Origin: Apodemus sylvaticus
Lineage: Eukaryota; Chordata; Mammalia; Rodentia; Muridae
Assembly: GCF_947179515.1 (NCBI RefSeq)
Contig: NC_067495.1
Location: 67,133,411-67,197,410 of the forward strand
Direction: 5' to 3'
Length of the DNA: 64,000 nucleotides
Below the pieces are notes generated by a model, which was given only the letters and a program-made list of their open reading frames with translations, searched no databases and was not told where the DNA came from. Positions 12,162 to 21,318 of the stretch are shown here, piece after piece; position 1 is the stretch's first letter, and each line of letters opens with the position of its first letter. Made by a program: the position numbers and the translations under genes.

Positions 12162-12798
12162 CTAGTTCTCACTGGAGTTAGTTGGTCTTGTCAATGCTGG
12201 ACTCACCAGTGCAAGCTGCCCCTTCCCAGGTGGCCTCTGGTGCACAGCTGACCCCCTGAACTGCCTGGAGACAGGGTGCTGTGGGCCAGGCTGTTCAGAT
12301 CCCGAAGCAGACACCTGAAGGCTCCCGCAGGGGCCTGCTGGACTCACCAGAGCACACTGACTCCTCCCAGCAGACCTCCCGGATGCCCCTCTTGTGTCTT
12401 GCAGGACTTGGAGATGTGGAGTTGCAGCCCAGGCTGTCCTGGATCTGGAAGCGGAGATCTGAGGGCTTCCACCAGAGGCCTTAGGACTGGAACCTAAGCT
12501 CTGTGCCGCTGGAGCAAGCTGTGCGCTCCCAGTCTGCTTCTGGGTGCACACCAGTTCTCTTGCCCTTCCTGAAGACCGAGTGCTATGGCCCATTCTGTTC
12601 AGATCCCGAAGTAGACACCTGAAGGCTCCTGCAGGGGCCTGCTGGACTCACCAGAGCATACTGACTCCTCCCAGCAGGCCTCCCGGATGTCCCTCTTGCC
12701 TCTTGCAGGAACTGGAGATGTGGTTTTGCAGCCCAGGCTAATCTGGATCCCGAAACGGAGATCTGAAGGCTCTTGCCAGAGGCCTCAGGACTGGAACC
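12162..12798 (-). promoter_or_regulatory. L1 5' UTR with tandem promoter monomers
   Basis: A block at 12293-12500 recurs at 12597-12798 with an offset of 304 bases and few substitutions. Rodent L1s carry such tandem monomers as their internal promoter. The outermost copy is partial (about 210 bases), as is typical. The GC content is much higher than that of the flanks. Confidence 0.88.
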
Positions 12799-12814
12799 TC
12801 TCTAAGTAATTTTT
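12799..12814. repeat. Target site duplication, right copy, of full-length L1
   Basis: Identical to 6830-6845. It abuts the outer end of the partial 5' monomer, showing that the insertion is complete at its 5' end. Confidence 0.92.
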
Positions 12815-12837
12815 AATACTGAGTTCTTGCCTGTCAC

Positions 12838-12955
12838 ATTGCACACCATCTGTATCGGTGAGTTAGTTAAACTGCTTTGGCTCCTGGTGGATTGTGATCA
12901 TGCTTCACATGTCCAAGACCTCTCTTGATTTGCAAATGACACACACACACATATA

Positions 12956-12996
<41 letters not shown>

Positions 12997-13430
12997 CAGC
13001 TAATTTTGATATGCCTAGACCAGCTCACTGGGTGGGCATTTCTAATCCTCCCCACAGCTAGCAGGCTAGTATAAATTCTCCCCTCCAAGTTTACTGAGTC
13101 GATTTGTTAAATCAATTTGTTTCATCTCTGTTACCCCAGATCCAACTAGGGAAGTGGCCTCTAAGTCCACTTTCCTGGATTCTTACATGCTGACAGGCCT
13201 TTAAGTTTGATCTTTCCCCTTTCCCATTGTGGTGATTATCTCCTCTCCCCTCTCTCTAGAGCTCTTGCTTGAACAATCTAAAAGTCCTACCTTGTCTCCC
13301 TGCTCAGCCAATGACTGTACAGCAATTCTTTAATGGATGCCAGATGGGAGCAGAGACCCTCAGGTCTAGAAGTACAGCTTTTGGGGAGCCAATATAAGAC
13401 AAAGTCTTCGAACCAATTCCCAAATCTTTT
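12838..13430. repeat. Diverged dispersed repeat, copy 2 (LTR-like)
   Basis: It aligns with 625-1143 across the CA tract (12940-12992) and up to the shared GGGAGCCAATATAAGACAAA block at 13386. With 6600-6829 it forms one repeat interrupted by the full-length L1. Confidence 0.6.
12940..12992. repeat. (CA)n microsatellite
   Basis: CA repeats with a short ATA/CCC interruption near 12951-12960. Confidence 0.95.
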
Positions 13431-14025
13431 CCTGATATGTTGCCTCATTTGCAAAGCAATGAAATGGCTGATAATTTAGTTACTGGAGTATTCTGCAGTG
13501 ACATTGTGGGCAATGGAAATCTCTGTTCCTTTTGGTTGTGGTATGAATATTTTATTTTGATGTGTAAGAGAAGTAGATATTAGATGGGCATGGGGGTGTA
13601 TGACTCACAGGATTCAGGAGTCAGTCTGATTTGAGGGAGAAATGTCACAAATCTTGATAAACACCATCACCCCCAAAAATGGGTATTAAAGGATGTATCT
13701 CCACTTACACTTTCAGGTAATAGTCCATCACTGAGAAAACTTGAATGGGAATTTAAGCAGAAACTATGGAGGAAGGTGGTTTGCTGGCTTTTTCTCTGTC
13801 CTCCTAGTTCAGATCGCACTGGTGTCATCCTTATAATAGGCCAGGCCCACCAGCCTAAGGATATTCTGTGCACACAGTAGTCTGGTCATTCCTACATCAA
13901 TTAGTAATCAAAAAATACCCCACGGGCATTCTTGAGAGCCAATCTGTTTAAGACAATTCTTTTATTGAGGCTTTTTAGTCTCAGCTGACTCTCAGTTGTG
14001 TTAACAATAAAATTTAAACAAAGTT
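13431..14025. other. No gene seen
   Basis: Unremarkable AT-rich sequence with no convincing open frame or recognised repeat. Confidence 0.4.
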
Positions 14026-14127
14026 GATGGAGGGAAAGAGAGGAAAGAGAAGAAAGAAAAAGAAGATAGGAAGGAAAGAAGGAAGAAAGAAAGAAAGGAA
14101 GGAAGGAAGGAAGGAAGGAAGGAAGGA

Positions 14128-14194
<67 letters not shown>

Positions 14195-14213
14195 AAGAAA
14201 GCAAAAGAAAGAA
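14026..14213. repeat. Polypurine tract: (GGAA)n and (GA)n
   Basis: Nearly 190 bases of purine on the plus strand: mixed GAAA, then about ten GGAA units, then about 30 GA units, then GAAA again. The open frames that cross it in several phases (Leu-Ser or Arg-Glu runs) are artefacts of the repeat. Confidence 0.95.
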
Positions 14214-14717
14214 AGGCAAACAGACAAGAGGCTAAGGAGGAAAAAGTGCTGCTCATGGTGGTAGCTGTTATTTGCCTGAATTTCCAGAGTTTCACCCATT
14301 CTGCTTGTATTCAAGGCTGACTTTTGGACACACTGTATCAGTGAACTGTTTTCCATATGGCTTTAGTTGAGTTCAGCCAATGCATGACTGCAGCAGACGG
14401 TTAAAGGCACCAGCTTCTGCCATGAACAGTTCTTCCCTATAGCTAGTTCTTCTATGTTCTCAGAATAGGAGAACATAGAAAGACTATGTTTTCAAAACTA
14501 GGAGTTGTGAGCCTGCACTATCCCTCCTTGTTTTAGTGAATTTTATTAAAGGTCATTTTAAAATATTAACCTTGTTTACATTTGATTGAAAATTGTATGC
14601 ATGCACCCAATGTATGTGATCATATTTACACCGATTTTCCCAGTCTAACATTCCCAAGAGCTCTTATCAAATCTCAACTTGCTTTCTTTTTTCACAAAAT
14701 TATCTATTTTGTAAAGT

Positions 14718-15117
14718 TGTGGGGGGCAGAGGAAGCCCTAAGGGAATGTGTTGTTGACATGAGCCAGCTATGTTAAAGACCCTAGTGTCAGACCCATGGG
14801 AAAAACGCAAAGCCTTCTCTCTGGAATGTGCCTCAGAGGGATAACAAAGCCTTCCTCTGGTCCATGTGTAGATATTGATAGTCTGTGAATTGAATGTCCA
14901 CCATAGCTTTTCCCGGATCTCCAGATGTTTACAGCCTGAAGGCTGTTTTCCCACAGAGATTGCACCTACTGAGATTAACTAAATCTATTTCCCTGATGGG
15001 GTTGTATATAATAAACCCGGCCTCCTTGTTAAGTTTTATGCATTAACCCTGCATCCTAGATCAACTGTCTCTAATAAACAAGCTGTTTTCCCACAGCACT
15101 GGGGTTTCTCTATCACA
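14718..15117 (+). repeat. Probable 5' LTR of ERV2-class provirus
   Basis: The 400-base segment begins TGTGG and ends CA. It carries a TATA box (TATATAATAAA) near 15005 and an AATAAA near 15074, in the order expected for U3 and R. It lies upstream of plus-strand gag remnants. No primer-binding site is visible just after it, so either it is eroded or the boundary is slightly off. Confidence 0.6.
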
Positions 15118-15990
15118 GAGCCTATTTCAATAAAAATTCAGCATTTTTTGCATGTGCATAATTTCCTTATTTTCTTTTAGCCCTAGTCATCTGGAGTCAT
15201 AATAAATGTGACAAGTGGCTCTTGACCAGAAACAAGGATGTAGATACTGGTCAGTGGGATCACTTATGTGTGATGAGGAAACAGCCCCCAGAGAAGATAA
15301 AAGACAAAACAAGAAGATAGAAAAAATATGGGAAAAGAAGAAACAACAGTAACAAAACCAAGAAGGATAAAGGGATAAATAAAAGGGGAGTAGTAAATGC
15401 AATTCATTTAGTATAAAGAAATTAACATGTAGAATCTAGAAATAGGAATTTATGTGTCATCACTTTAAGAGAAAATTTGAGAAATCACTGAAGCAGGGAA
15501 CATAGAGTGTACCTGCACCAATTCTTAGATTATGTTTAAGATACTTGCCCTTGGTTTTCTGAAGAAGAAACAGTTTGGCCACTTCTGAGATAATATGGAG
15601 AAAGTTGAAGGGATAGATACAGGGATGAATGACCAGGATATGTTCTCATTTTCACTTTCAGTTTATGGAATTTTACACATAATTCATAGATGAACGCCTG
15701 GAAGAGTTCTGCATTATAGGCTTTGTTCTTCAGATTAGGAAGAGAAACAGGCATAGATAATGATAGGGGAGCTACAGATTTAGCTTCCACAGTATCCCCA
15801 GGACCTGCAAAATTAGAGGGCCACATGGGATTTATGGGTCAGGCTTGTTCTGACATGTCTGATGCCTCAGAGGCTGATAAATAGGAAACTTATTACAAAG
15901 ATGAGGCCACCCAATCCATGGCAAAATTGTGCCTTGGTTCTGTGCCACCAAAAGAATCAAGGGCCTTATTTAGGATGAGAGACTTGGGGT
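15118..15990 (+). other. ERV leader and degraded gag N-terminal region
   Basis: No frame is open, but the stretch lies between the LTR and recognisable capsid sequence. The position fits the leader and the matrix part of gag; an A-rich block at 15290-15390 is typical of such leaders. Confidence 0.4.
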
Positions 15991-16840
15991 AACACACTAA
16001 TGATTTTGACTGCTTTCCTGTATTTGAGAAACTGGACCCAAATAACCTAGGGTAAATGTGCTTTCATGAGGTTGTGCTTCCAAAACTTTAAAGGAGAACA
16101 AACAAACCTGTATGAAATAAGGGTATATGGCTCCACATACCCAAGAACTCGTTCTTATACTTGATTTCAGTAATCATGTGTGGCTTCCCTCTGATTGGTT
16201 ACCTTGTATGGTAAAACCTTGTATAAACCCAGGAGATTACCTGTTACTCAAAACAGGATCTATAGAATTATATCAAGACTGGGTGCAGCATAATTTAGGT
16301 CATAGAATTGCTATAACTGTAGACTTGTTCCTAGGAACAGGGCTTCATAAAGGAGCAGGTAATCAATTACACTATCCTTTACAAGCCTACCAACAAATTA
16401 ACATAGCTTCCATAAAGACATGAAGACAGTTGCCTACCAAAGAGACAAAACCTTGTCACTTCCTGAGATTCTCCGGGGCTCAAAATAATTTTTAGTCCAG
16501 CTCTTAAAAGTTACAAGGTGCCTAAGAGCTGACCCAAAGGCAGAAAAAGTGCTTATAAAATAATTGACATTTGAGAATGCTAATATTTCTTTAAATGAGT
16601 CACTTAGGGATTCTTGCAAGAGCTTAAACTTAGAGATGATTAGATTGTGTGCCAACACAGGTCCTAACCACTTACAAGGTGCAGCTCTCTCAGCTGCCCT
16701 TAAGGAAGGTGTTTGCCCTGAGAAAACAGGTGGTGCCTGTTATGCATATGGAATACCTGGACATTTCACAGAGGGATTGCCACTACAGGAATTTCAAACA
16801 AACAAACAAACAGGCAAACAAAAAGCCAGGCCAGGCCTTT
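15991..16840 (+). pseudogene. ERV2-class gag remnant (capsid and nucleocapsid)
   Basis: Translated in shifting frames, 16015-16055 gives the Phe-Pro-Val-Phe-Glu block found at the start of beta-retroviral capsids. 16150-16425 gives a capsid block with Pro-Gly-Asp-Tyr-Leu-Leu and Tyr-Pro-x-x-Ala-Tyr-Gln-Gln-Ile motifs. 16560-16790 gives the capsid end (Gly-Pro-x-x-Leu-Gln-Gly) and a zinc knuckle where only some of the Cys-His ligands survive: the second cysteine reads Tyr and the last is lost. Gag normally forms the virus core. At least four frame changes and stops break it. It resembles the IAP/MMTV branch; the exact family is not assigned. Confidence 0.82.
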
Positions 16841-16857
16841 GTATCCACTAGATAATT

Positions 16858-16871
16858 TGCACAGCCCTGGT
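16858..16871. repeat. Target site duplication, left copy
   Basis: TGCACAGCCCTGGT here and at 17503-17516 flank the L1 inserted in gag. Confidence 0.93.
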
Positions 16872-17502
16872 TCTTCAGAAAACTGGGCATGACACTTCCT
16901 GAGGACCCTGTTATACCACTCCTGGGCATATACCCAGAGGGTTCTTCAGCATGCAATAAGGACACATGCTCCACTATGTTCATAGCAGCCCTATTTGTAG
17001 TAGCCAGAAGCTGGAAACAACCCAGGTGTCCCTCATCTGAGGAATGGATATTTACACAATGGAGTACTATTCAGCCATTAGAAACAATGAATTCATGAAA
17101 TTCTTAGACAAATGGATGGAGCTGGAGAACATCATACTAAGTGAGGTAACCCAGTCTCAAAAGATCAATCATGGTATGCACTCACTGATAAGTGGATATT
17201 AGCCTAGAAACTTTGAATACCCAAGACATAATCCACAAATTAAATGATGTTCAAAAAGAATGGAGGAGTGGGCCTTGGTTCTGGAAAGACTCAGTGCAAC
17301 AGTATAGGGGAATTCCAGAACAGGGAAGCAGGAAGGGGTTGATGGAGGGACAGGGGGAGGGAAGAGGGCTTATGGGATTTGCGGGGAGTGGGGACCCAGA
17401 AAAGGGGAAATCATTTGAAATGTAAATAAAAATATATCAATAAAAAAAGAAAGAACAACTTAGTTCCACTCAATTAAAAATTCAAATTTCATTAAAAAAA
17501 TA
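16872..17502 (+). mobile_element. 5'-truncated LINE-1 inserted in ERV gag
   Basis: The segment begins in the ORF2 C-terminal Cys-rich region and continues to the ORF2 end near 17200, a short G-rich 3' UTR and an A-rich tail ending near 17502. A 14-bp duplication of gag sequence flanks it, so it inserted after the provirus was in place. The tail has internal non-A bases (17450-17490), either aged or a small transduced piece. Confidence 0.95.
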
Positions 17503-17516
17503 TGCACAGCCCTGGT
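17503..17516. repeat. Target site duplication, right copy
   Basis: Identical to 16858-16871 and directly after the L1 A-rich tail. Confidence 0.93.
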
Positions 17517-17960
17517 ATTATATCCATGACTTCAGAGAGGAATCCATTGGGCTAAGAAATACTGTTCAAAAAGGATATTCATGGGCTACCTCAATGAGAA
17601 TACAGAAGCAGCTGATTCAAGGCAGGCTGCAGGAAATAATAGAGTGCCTATGTATCTCTAACAAGCCCCATAAACCAAAATGGCCGACTGTGATCCTCAG
17701 CCACAAAAATGCACCATCAATTAACTCTATTGGGCCACCTCAGGCGGTAGGTGATTGGACCTCAGTTCTGATACCCGAAGTACACTAGCCTCTAACTTGG
17801 AGATCCAAGCCATTCCCACCAGGTCCCCTGCTGCCAGGCACAGTGGGACTTACTTTATGAAGCAGACACACCCTAAGGGGACTGACTACAGATTCACCAG
17901 AAGGTAACAGCGAATGGTTACACAGGAGGAAATTAATGCTCTGGGTCAGCTAACCAAACT
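17517..17960 (+). pseudogene. ERV2 gag C-terminus and dUTPase-like remnant
   Basis: A Gly-Asp-Trp-Thr-Ser-Val block near 17749-17766, typical of the end of beta-retroviral gag, is followed at 17800-17935 by a degraded dUTPase-like stretch, including a Tyr-Thr-Gly-Gly block at 17917-17928 where dUTPases have Tyr-Thr-Gly-Glu. dUTPase fused ahead of protease is a hallmark of beta-retrovirus-like elements. Frames shift repeatedly. Confidence 0.6.
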
Positions 17961-18109
17961 TGTTTAGATATTACGACTGAATTAAAAAAATAAATCAACT
18001 AATGATCATCCCAATGTTAAATGAGCAAAGTTGTTCAAGACTTGGTTCCATAGAGGTTTTTGGTACTCAAAGTATGTTTATTGAGTACAAATAGTAATGG
18101 AGAATCATC

Positions 18110-18450
18110 CAAAAATGCAGTATATCTATATATCTGTATTTAAATGGCAGAGCTTTTCCTAGGCTTCTGTGATTTCAGAATGATGCTGGTCCCATCATGG
18201 CCACTTCAGCAAGCTGCCGCTAATTTGCAGGGTGTTGATGAGGCAAGGCACCATTACAGAGTTCTACCTGATCAGCTGGTGCAGTACCAAAGGTCAACAA
18301 GGTATTTTAGGCCATGTTTTCTCCCTAATATGCTTGTAAATTTCTGGGGATGAGATATCCTGAGTCAAGTAGGAATTCTTTTATATAGCATAAACTATAT
18401 TATCTCTCATCAGACGTTACATCAGGGATTTAGTGCCTTTATGGGGTTTA
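18110..18450 (+). pseudogene. ERV2 protease remnant
   Basis: An open stretch at 18144-18353 matches the C-terminal half of a beta-retroviral aspartic protease (Pro-Ser-Trp-Pro-Leu, then Leu-Val-Asn-Phe-Trp-Gly), followed after a stop by Asp-Ile-Leu-Ser-Gln-Val-Gly. The Asp-Thr-Gly catalytic motif expected upstream is not recognisable. The protease would cut the gag-pol polyprotein; this copy cannot. Confidence 0.7.
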
Positions 18451-18559
18451 GGTAAAAATCAAAAGGTGTAACTACTCTCGCAACTACTTGAACTATTAAA
18501 AGCTGGGATTGGGGTATCCCAGGACAAAGTTTTTTCACTAACAGCTTTGGTAGGTGTAT

Positions 18560-19140
18560 CACAAGGCAAGCTCCCATGGAAATTCACCTCCTGGATCACT
18601 TGACTATAAGAGAATCCCATCTATTTTCTTGCTGGAATGTCTGCTTGCTGGAGAAATATGGACTGCTCACACTGCTTTGGTGGAGAACCAATTACAGACA
18701 GGATACATAGATCAGTCCAATAGTCCTCAGAACATCTCTTTGTCATAGAAAAGAAATCAGTTAGATGGAGGCTGTTAAATAACTTAAGAGCTATAATAAA
18801 AGTCATGTAGGCAGTTAGGCTTTCCAGCCAAGACTGCCATTGCCTACTGCTAAACTAGTACACGTTTATTTAATTATAGTTAATATAAAGAATTGTTTGC
18901 TCACCATTCCACTGTATCCCTGCAATTAGGAGAATTTACTTTTATCTCCCTTACACTTAATCATACTCTACTAGCATAGTACTTTCAATAGAAAGTCTTC
19001 CCTAGGGGTAAGAGAAACAGTACTACAGTAGCAGGAATTTGTGCTGAGGTTAGATAGCCCATAAATGACAAAACCCCTAAGTGAATATCATCCACTATAC
19101 AGATAGATTCTATGTAGTCAAAGTAATGTTTAGTACATGT
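18560..19140 (+). pseudogene. ERV2 reverse transcriptase remnant
   Basis: From about 18735 the frames give the RT fingers block (Val-Ile-x-Lys-Lys-Ser, Trp-Arg-Leu-Leu, Leu-Arg-Ala). A palm block follows, and near 19084-19107 the catalytic region reads Ile-Ile-His-Tyr-Thr-Asp-Arg, so the Tyr-x-Asp-Asp box has lost its second Asp. The spacing between these motifs (about 320 bases) is right for RT. Many stops interrupt it. After about 19145 the sequence changes to L1; RNase H, integrase and env are absent from the window. Confidence 0.75.
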
Positions 19141-19144
19141 ATAT

Positions 19145-19180
19145 TTAGAATTCTAATGTACATTTTGTAGATCTTTCCTT
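19145..19180 (-). mobile_element. Old LINE-1 fragment, left remnant
   Basis: The bases before the younger L1 read continuously into 20241 once the younger element is removed, giving an old ORF2-type L1 sequence on the minus strand. Confidence 0.6.
19167..19180. repeat. Target site duplication, left copy
   Basis: GTAGATCTTTCCTT here recurs at 20227-20240 and flanks the younger L1. Confidence 0.92.
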
Positions 19181-20226
19181 TTTTTTAATTTTTTTTATTC
19201 GATATATTTTATCTGATATTAAAATGGCTACTCCAGCTTGTTTCCTGAGACCATTTGCTTGTAAAATTGTCTTCCAGCCTTTTACTCTAAGGTAGTGTTT
19301 GTCTTTGACCCTGAGGTGTGTTTCCTGTATGCAGCAAAATGTAGAGTCCTGTTTACGTATCCAGTCAGTTAGTCTGTGTCTTTTTATTGGGGCATTAAGT
19401 CCACTGATGTTAAGAGATATTAAGGAATAGTGATTGTTACTACCTATCATTTTTTAACGTTATTTTTAAAATTTGATTGCTTAACTTCTTTTGGGTTTGA
19501 TGAAAGGTTACTATCTTGCTTTTTCCAGGGTGAAGTTTCCCTCCTTGTATTGGTGTTTTCCTCCTATTATCCTATTAGCCCAGTAGGGCTGGGTTTTGTG
19601 GATAGATATTGGGTAAACTTGGTTTTGTCATGAAATATCTTAGTTTCTCCATCTACAGTGATTGAGAGTTTTGCTCGATATATTTTTTATTTACATTTCA
19701 AATGTTTTCCCCATTTCTAGCCCCCCTACTCCCCGAAAGTCCCATAAGCCCCCTTCTCTCCCCCTGTCCTCCCACCCACCCCTTCCCACTTCCCCGTTCT
19801 GGTTTTGCTGAATACTGCTTCACTAAGTCTTTCCAGAACAAGGGGCCATTCTTCCTTTCTTCTTGTACCTCATTTGATGTGTAGATTATGTTTTGGGTAT
19901 TCCAGTTTTCTAGGTTAATATCCACTTATTAGTGAGTGCATACCATGATTCACCTTTTGAGTCTGGGTTACCTCACTTAGTATGATGTTCTCTAGCTCCA
20001 TCCATTTGCCTAAGAATTTCATGAATTCATTGTTTCTAATGGCTGAATAGTACTCCATTGTGTAGATATACCACATTTTTTTGCATCTACTCTTCTGTTG
20101 AGGGATACCTGGGTTCTTTCCAGCATCTGGCAATTATAAATAGGGCTGCTATGAACATAGTAGAGCATGTATCCTTATTAAATGGGGGGGAATCCTCTTG
20201 GTATATGCCCAGGAGTGGTATAGCAG
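19181..20226 (-). mobile_element. Younger LINE-1, minus strand, with misplaced internal segment
   Basis: The minus strand reads from the ORF2 C-terminus (20226) through the 3' UTR to about 19687, then switches to a 476-base piece from the ORF1-ORF2 junction (19675-19211), and finally resumes the L1 tail with its A-run (19210-19181). The 11-base CGATATATTTT sits at both joins (19200-19210 and 19676-19686). A 14-bp target duplication flanks the whole. The element is 5'-truncated. Confidence 0.92.
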
Positions 20227-20240
20227 GTAGATCTTTCCTT
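20227..20240. repeat. Target site duplication, right copy
   Basis: Identical to 19167-19180. Confidence 0.92.
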
Positions 20241-20400
20241 TAACGAGTGAGACATGATCCTTGTTATTTATTCTGATTGGTTTTTCTTTAAAATTTATTT
20301 TGTCCAGTATTACAATAACTGTGTGTATGACTCCTGGTTTCTTGGTTCCATTTACTGGAAAATAAATTTGATGCTTGCACCCTAAGGTGGTCCCTGTGTT
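20241..20400 (-). mobile_element. Old LINE-1 fragment, right remnant
   Basis: The sequence continues the old L1 interrupted at 19180. It aligns in kind, with heavy divergence, to the endonuclease-coding part seen at 10640-10740. Confidence 0.6.
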
Positions 20401-20411
20401 TCATGGTTAAG

Positions 20412-20632
20412 TGTGTTTTTAAGATGTATTTGTGTGTGTGTGTGTGTGTGTACTTTTGTGCACAATGTGTGTGCAGGAGCACTTAAGGACTAGAAGAGAG
20501 AGTACTTAATCTCTGGGAACTGAAATTACAGATAGCTGTAAGCTGCTAGGAGTGTGCTGGAAACCAAATATAGATCCTCTGCAAGAAGAGTAGGTGCTTT
20601 TAACTACCAAGTTATCTGTCTAGCCCTGTACT
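20412..20632 (-). mobile_element. B3-type SINE, minus strand
   Basis: The layout is that of a B2/B3 tRNA-derived SINE on the minus strand: a GT tract (20430-20451), then a diverged body ending with the reverse of the tRNA-like head (CCAAGTTATCTGTCTAGCCC). Confidence 0.7.
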
Positions 20633-21134
20633 ATATTTCTTAAAAGCAACAAAGAGCTAGAACCTGTTTTGTAACACAATCTTTTGGTCTCTGTCTCTTC
20701 TATGGAAGTCTATACCATTATTAATACCAAACTAGTTTTGAATGATATGTATTAATTACTGAATTTTTTTGGTGATTTCTTAGACATCTTTTCATGAACT
20801 ATTCTGGCATTGCTTTTTATTCTCTGTGACCTCTTGGACATATTTATCCTTGTCTTCAGACCAGAGTGCTTTTTCACAGTAGCCTCTGTACACCTCACTT
20901 AAAGATCATATTTTTTTAAAATCTATTTTTACCAAGAAAGGTTTTTTTTGCCCAATTTTATGTTTCTTTTGGGTAATAAGCTGTATTAACAATGTGGTCT
21001 TTCTGAACAGATCCCACATCAGATCTGATTCCTGGCCTTAGTCTGTAGCATCCTGAGTTGTTGAACATCTGTTGTACCTGTAGGCTTAATACAGGATCAA
21101 ACTGTACCCCATCCTGGGTTCAGAGTTTCTTCTT

Positions 21135-21318
21135 GTTGTTTATTTTTTAATTTATTTGTTTTTAAGTATATGAGTACACTGTTGCTGTCTTCAGATACAC
21201 CAGAAGAGGGATCCTCTTCTGGATGGTTGTGAGCAACCATGCAGTTGCTGGGATTTGAACTCAGGACCTCTGGAAGAGCAGCCAGTGTTCTTAACCTCTC
21301 AGTCTCCTCTCCAGCACA
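21135..21318 (-). mobile_element. B2/B3 SINE, minus strand
   Basis: The sequence includes TTGCTGTCTTCAGATACACC, GTTGCTGGGATTTGAACTCA and GGAAGAGCAGCCAGTG, the reverse complement of the B2 tRNA-derived head and body. Confidence 0.9.

Larger units (their letters stand above)
6846..12798 (-). mobile_element. Full-length LINE-1, minus strand, inactivated
   Basis: The element has every L1 part in order on the minus strand: 5' monomers (12798-12162), ORF1 (12161-11082), ORF2 (10898-7094), a short 3' UTR and an A-tail (T-run at 6841-6848). It is about 5.95 kb and flanked by a 16-bp target duplication. ORF1 has an in-frame stop at codon 39 and a 2-base deletion near its end; ORF2 is broken into at least six frames. 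It is a dead copy, but structurally whole. Confidence 0.96.

Noticed and set aside
12162..12593. 143-codon minus-strand frame and plus-strand frames at 12276-12741
   Set aside because: They lie in the GC-rich tandem 5' UTR monomers of the L1; low stop density reflects base composition.
14001..14356. Long Leu-Ser or Arg-Glu rich frames on both strands
   Set aside because: They are translations of the (GA)n/(GGAA)n tract in different phases.
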